Source of the DNA: Saprospiraceae bacterium
GTDB taxonomy: Bacteria; Bacteroidota; Bacteroidia; Chitinophagales; Saprospiraceae
Assembly (NCBI GenBank): GCA_028282725.1
Contig: JANQHF010000094.1
Coordinates: 1 to 37,078 of the forward strand
Direction: 5' to 3'
Length of the DNA: 37,078 nucleotides
Made by a program: the position numbers and the translations under genes. Each line of letters starts with the position of its first letter. Position 1 is the stretch's first letter. Below the pieces are notes generated by a model. It made no database searches. It was not told the DNA's origin and saw nothing but the letters and a program-made list of their open reading frames with translations. This document shows, one piece after another, positions 33,919 through 37,078 of the stretch.

Positions 33919-36840
33919 CTATTGACAAGGTCCGATAACAGTATCAGATGTGGCACCTGCTGCTACCTCGGAATTTGGATCCCAAATCACCTCGACTCCA
34001 CCTCTGAAGACAACTGTATTCGGGCTCGGCACCATTCCTGTGATCTTAACCTGGTTACTGGCCTGGTATGTGCCACTTGCTATTGTACCACCGACCGTCA
34101 GATTGGTTTGACAATTACCCGTGACAGTCAATGATTTGCAGTTTGCACTAAACACGGCGCATGCACCTCCACTCAGGATCTGTGATATTGTCTGTCCTAC
34201 CCAGGTCGCCGGATTTACCGTAGGCGGTGTAGGTCCGCCACCACTGTAATAGGAAGCACCATATACCTTGTACGATCCTGCTCCAATGGATTGGAAATTG
34301 GATGATGCGCTCACCTGAGCCACCCAGTCATTCGTGGTATTAACAGCTACATACGTATAACTGTATCCTGCGCCCGGAGCTGCATTACTCGCAAGTACCG
34401 TACCTCCGCCCATCGTAATCGTAGGTGTACCATTGGCACCGCTAAGTGTCCAAACGACAATCTTGTATTTTGTACATGCAGTAAGGGCTGCGTTGATAAT
34501 TGTTCCCCAACTTATGGCACCATTTGCATTGGACCCGATGAAGGTTGAGTTACACGGATTATTTGGATCATATCCAGCGGCCTCAAAAATGCTAAAGATC
34601 GTCTGGCCACCTGAAATATTCTGAAATGTGTAATTCCCATTTGCACCTACCGTAAAATCAAATGAATCATATTTCTCGTTGCCCCAAGCTGTTTGACAAA
34701 CATTTCCATTGGGCAGTGTTGCATTAGCCAACGGTCCCGTAGGACTGCCCGCGTTTATGTTAAAGGTATGTTGTGTAACTGCTCCACCGTAATGGGGTGT
34801 AAATGTTAGGTTTAATCCCGGGTCACCTGCCGGAAGAGTCATTGGGGTTGTGGGACAGATATTACTGGCTGCAGCGTTACATACAGAATTAATCGTAAAA
34901 TTCCCATCGGAAATATCGAATGGCACCACACATGTATTATCTGCGCTTTCGACCATGATTCGTGCAGTTGTCACATTTGGAGCACCTGCAGGGATGGTCA
35001 CATTCTCGTTTCCATCCGCAGCTGGTGTGTTAGAGGCTAGCGTGTATGGATATGTCATTCCGCCATCTATGGACATTTTAATATTGACGTTGGTAATAAA
35101 GGCAATACCGTTCAAAGCCCATGTAACATTCACGACTGCTCCGGCATTTAAATTTTCTCCTCCATTTGGTGCAGTTACTGCCAAAGGACCATTGCCGTTG
35201 ACAGTGATAGCGATGGAAGAACAGTGTACGCCTCCACCGGTACCCGTAGCCATCATGTCGCGTCCAGTCAATTGGAAGTTCAATGTTCTTGCAACGGTTG
35301 GGAGAGCTTCAAAATTTGACGCATAATTGTTTGCGACTAACAAATCCTTACTTGGAAAATATCTTTCGGGACTCATAGTCGGGGGGAACGACCGGAACAA
35401 AGGTGCAGTCGTACTTGCGGCGGCTGCCGCTCCGATAAATCCCTGGGTTGGAGTACCGGCTCCATCTTCATCCAATTGTTCCCATGAATAATAGATCGGG
35501 TCATTATTGGCATCAGTCCCGCTTCCTCTCAATCTGAATGGTGTACCGATTGGAATCGTGTATGCTCCACCACAAGGATTGGCATTCACGACAGGAGGTG
35601 TATTACCTGAAGCCGCGGTAGCAGGACAAGAAGTCGCATTCATACGTGTTATTGCCTGACTCAAACTATGGGTGTGAAAATAATTATCCAAACCACCGCC
35701 ACTACTTGGAATGTTATTGTTTGCCTGGCAAATCCCCTGGTACGACATAATTGTCGAACCGCTACCAACTTCATATGCGGACGTCGTACTGATATTGGTT
35801 GTACAACTACCACCTATACCATTAAAAGTATGCGACATGTAGCACTGGTGTCCGCATTCGTGTGCAAATAATCCAACTGCACCTGCAGCACTATTACCTA
35901 CCGAACTCCATGCACCCGCCTTTGTTCTTCCCGTCGCAGACGCGCCCCAAAGCGAATCATCACACAATCCGAAAGCGGCTACACCTCCTCCCCAGCCAGC
36001 TCCACCACCACTGCTGTGCAATACATGACCCCAATCATAAGAGTTGGGATCGGGCCAATTCGCAGCAACTGCTTCTGCTGCCATCAGGACCCTGTCCGTT
36101 CCATTAAACGGATCAGTGTTGGGATCTGTAAAAATTCGTGGTGTGAGCAAATTAAATTTTATAGCCAGGTCCTTCTCATATATGTCTTCCAGTGCGTTTA
36201 CCTGGGCGGTTACGACCGCAGTGGCTCCGGCTACACCTCCGTGGGTGGTTCCAAATTCACCTGTCGTTACAATGGCCAAATCATAGGTACGTGTCGTTGC
36301 CCCGTTAGAAAATGTTGCTTTTTGATTATTCCTTACCTGTTTTCCCATGCTTTCATCAAATCCGCATAGAAAGACTGAATTTACCAACGGTCCGCTTTTG
36401 CTTCTGTGCTTTGATCGATCAGAAAGATCTATAGGTTCTATTTCCACAAGGCCATCAGGAGTAAAAATAGTCGCAATTAAACCGGTGGGACTGATGGTCA
36501 ATCTTCCGGACATTTGGGATTCATCAGTAACCTCGACAGAAAAAGTGTGAATATTGGGAAATGCCGCCTTGAACTCAGGAGACATCAATTGAACTCTGGC
36601 AATCCTGAAGTTCTTGACGGACCCATCAGGCATTGGTAAGGTAATGATTCGATCGGACTGCTTTCCCTTGGCATTGACCATAGGGGCACTTTTGAAATTC
36701 TCTATATAAGATGAAACATCAGCTGTAAATCTGTGCTCTTCGGAGGTGGGAATGATCTGTCCGTGGATCGCAATATCCGAACACAAGAACACAATACAAA
36801 CAAATAAGAGTTTAGCAAAATAATGGGTAGCTTTTTTCAT
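33919..36840 (-). CDS. Secreted zinc metalloprotease of reprolysin (metzincin) type
   Basis: From ATG 36840 the product is 973 aa with a signal peptide (MKKATHYFAKLLFVCIVFLCSDIAIHGQ). A propeptide-like region (about 30-175) is followed by a reprolysin-type domain: the zinc site HECGHQCYMSH (327-337) fits HExxHxxxxxH, and a downstream GSTIMSYQG supplies the Met-turn. After it come fibronectin/Ig-like segments and a Cys-containing C terminus of coathanger type (GTYQASNQVKITG, VVFRGGVEVIWDPN, final IGPC), typical of type IX-secreted Bacteroidota proteins. An ATG in frame at 36897 is ignored because it would precede the signal peptide. Probably secreted and degrades environmental protein. Confidence 0.9.
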   Translation of the reverse strand: MKKATHYFAKLLFVCIVFLCSDIAIHGQIIPTSEEHRFTADVSSYIENFKSAPMVNAKGKQSDRIITLPMPDGSVKNFRIARVQLMSPEFKAAFPNIHTFSVEVTDESQMSGRLTISPTGLIATIFTPDGLVEIEPIDLSDRSKHRSKSGPLVNSVFLCGFDESMGKQVRNNQKATFSNGATTRTYDLAIVTTGEFGTTHGGVAGATAVVTAQVNALEDIYEKDLAIKFNLLTPRIFTDPNTDPFNGTDRVLMAAEAVAANWPDPNSYDWGHVLHSSGGGAGWGGGVAAFGLCDDSLWGASATGRTKAGAWSSVGNSAAGAVGLFAHECGHQCYMSHTFNGIGGSCTTNISTTSAYEVGSGSTIMSYQGICQANNNIPSSGGGLDNYFHTHSLSQAITRMNATSCPATAASGNTPPVVNANPCGGAYTIPIGTPFRLRGSGTDANNDPIYYSWEQLDEDGAGTPTQGFIGAAAAASTTAPLFRSFPPTMSPERYFPSKDLLVANNYASNFEALPTVARTLNFQLTGRDMMATGTGGGVHCSSIAITVNGNGPLAVTAPNGGENLNAGAVVNVTWALNGIAFITNVNIKMSIDGGMTYPYTLASNTPAADGNENVTIPAGAPNVTTARIMVESADNTCVVPFDISDGNFTINSVCNAAASNICPTTPMTLPAGDPGLNLTFTPHYGGAVTQHTFNINAGSPTGPLANATLPNGNVCQTAWGNEKYDSFDFTVGANGNYTFQNISGGQTIFSIFEAAGYDPNNPCNSTFIGSNANGAISWGTIINAALTACTKYKIVVWTLSGANGTPTITMGGGTVLASNAAPGAGYSYTYVAVNTTNDWVAQVSASSNFQSIGAGSYKVYGASYYSGGGPTPPTVNPATWVGQTISQILSGGACAVFSANCKSLTVTGNCQTNLTVGGTIASGTYQASNQVKITGMVPSPNTVVFRGGVEVIWDPNSEVAAGATSDTVIGPCQ

Positions 36841-36941
36841 TGATTCGTAGTTATTTTTGATACAAATGGCCTTCAATGTTTCACGGAAGACAGGCACGCT
36901 TAAATATAAGAATAGAAGTCTGAATTAAAGAATGTTGTGAT

Positions 36942-36963
36942 GAAAACTCCGGCTTTTTCGGAG
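36942..36963 (-). terminator. Weak hairpin with T run upstream of the protease gene
   Basis: On the minus strand CTCCG-AAAAAGC-CGGAG is followed by TTTTC. It would end transcription coming from the intron side before the protease gene. The 5-bp stem is short. Confidence 0.4.
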
Positions 36964-36980
36964 ATACATATCCAATTGAA

Positions 36981-37078
36981 ATCGAGTAGAGTAAAGTAAA
37001 ACAATCTTTTAGACCTACGGAAACCCGCAAAGGAGTATGTCTTACTTTTACCCTCTCACACCACCGGACGTACGGTTC
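36981..37078 (-). mobile_element. 3' end of a group II intron (part of domain V and domain VI)
   Basis: Reading the minus strand inward from 37078, ACCGTACGTCCGGTGG and then TGTGAGAGG match the 3' half of bacterial group II intron domain V. The next ~65 nt form a domain VI hairpin (apical stem near CCTTTGCGG-GTTT-CCGTAGG) and end in CTACTCGAT, with the branch A near the end and an AY terminus at 36981. The intron body and any reverse transcriptase lie outside the window. Confidence 0.8.

Noticed and set aside
34850-35326. 158-codon plus-strand frame inside the metalloprotease gene
   Set aside because: It is antisense to well-supported protease coding sequence and its composition reflects the Gly/Thr/Ala-rich gene on the other strand.
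36942-37078. Group IIC intron inserted behind a terminator
   Set aside because: The terminator-like hairpin lies on the 3' side of the intron, whereas group IIC introns insert just after a terminator on their 5' side. The class cannot be decided from the 3' end alone.

Overview
The window looks like a chromosomal piece of a Bacteroidota genome, most likely Saprospiria/Saprospiraceae-like. The evidence is a short primary sigma factor of 288 aa without region 1.1, Bacteroidota-type -7 elements (TAnnTTTG) in front of several genes, few Shine-Dalgarno sequences, lipoproteins and secreted proteins with type IX-secretion-style terminal domains, and a leucyl-tRNA synthetase with the insertions I associate with this phylum. 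The genus assignment is inference. Both ends lie in sequence of a repetitive kind (an 18-bp repeat array at the left, a group II intron 3' end at the right), so the window may be a whole contig that stops at repeats.

Layout. 1-250: 18-bp tandem repeat array. 254-7274 (+): ndk, NrnA-like DHH phosphoesterase, FKBP lipoprotein, prfB with its programmed frameshift, an ABC exporter, an outer-membrane-type protein and murB. 7570-8175 (+): a small secreted protein ending at a clear terminator. 8243-10495 (-): an AraC-type regulator with two symmetric sites upstream, then MiaE and an overlapping secreted protein. 10604-13284 (+): M20 dipeptidase, an unknown 155-aa protein and trmD. 13306-15173 (-): archease and RtcB RNA ligase. 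15354-17187 (+): a methyltransferase and a baeRF-type (eRF1-like) protein. 17200-17665: second 18-bp repeat array. 17782-19348 (+): RidA-family protein plus a D-threonine aldolase/D-serine dehydratase-like PLP enzyme, closed by a terminator. 19740-25547 (+): rpsO, pnp, rpoD, a membrane-anchored protein, a degenerate Nudix-like protein and purC. 25584-28332 (+): two adjacent genes, each broken by one in-frame stop codon. 28342-31203 (-): leuS. A 752-bp gap follows. 31956-33817 (-): YheT-like hydrolase and glycerophosphodiesterase lipoprotein. 33919-36840 (-): a secreted metzincin protease. 36981-37078 (-): 3' end of a group II intron.

Themes. Translation and RNA metabolism dominate: prfB, trmD, MiaE, rpsO, pnp, NrnA, RtcB/archease, leuS and the eRF1-like protein. 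The least explained item is the 18-bp repeat family. Its two arrays share the same 13-nt leader, a rigid unit with two linked subtypes, and a similar trailer, which suggests a defined dispersed element rather than a random satellite. The pairs RidA + PLP enzyme and archease + RtcB make biochemical sense as functional couples.
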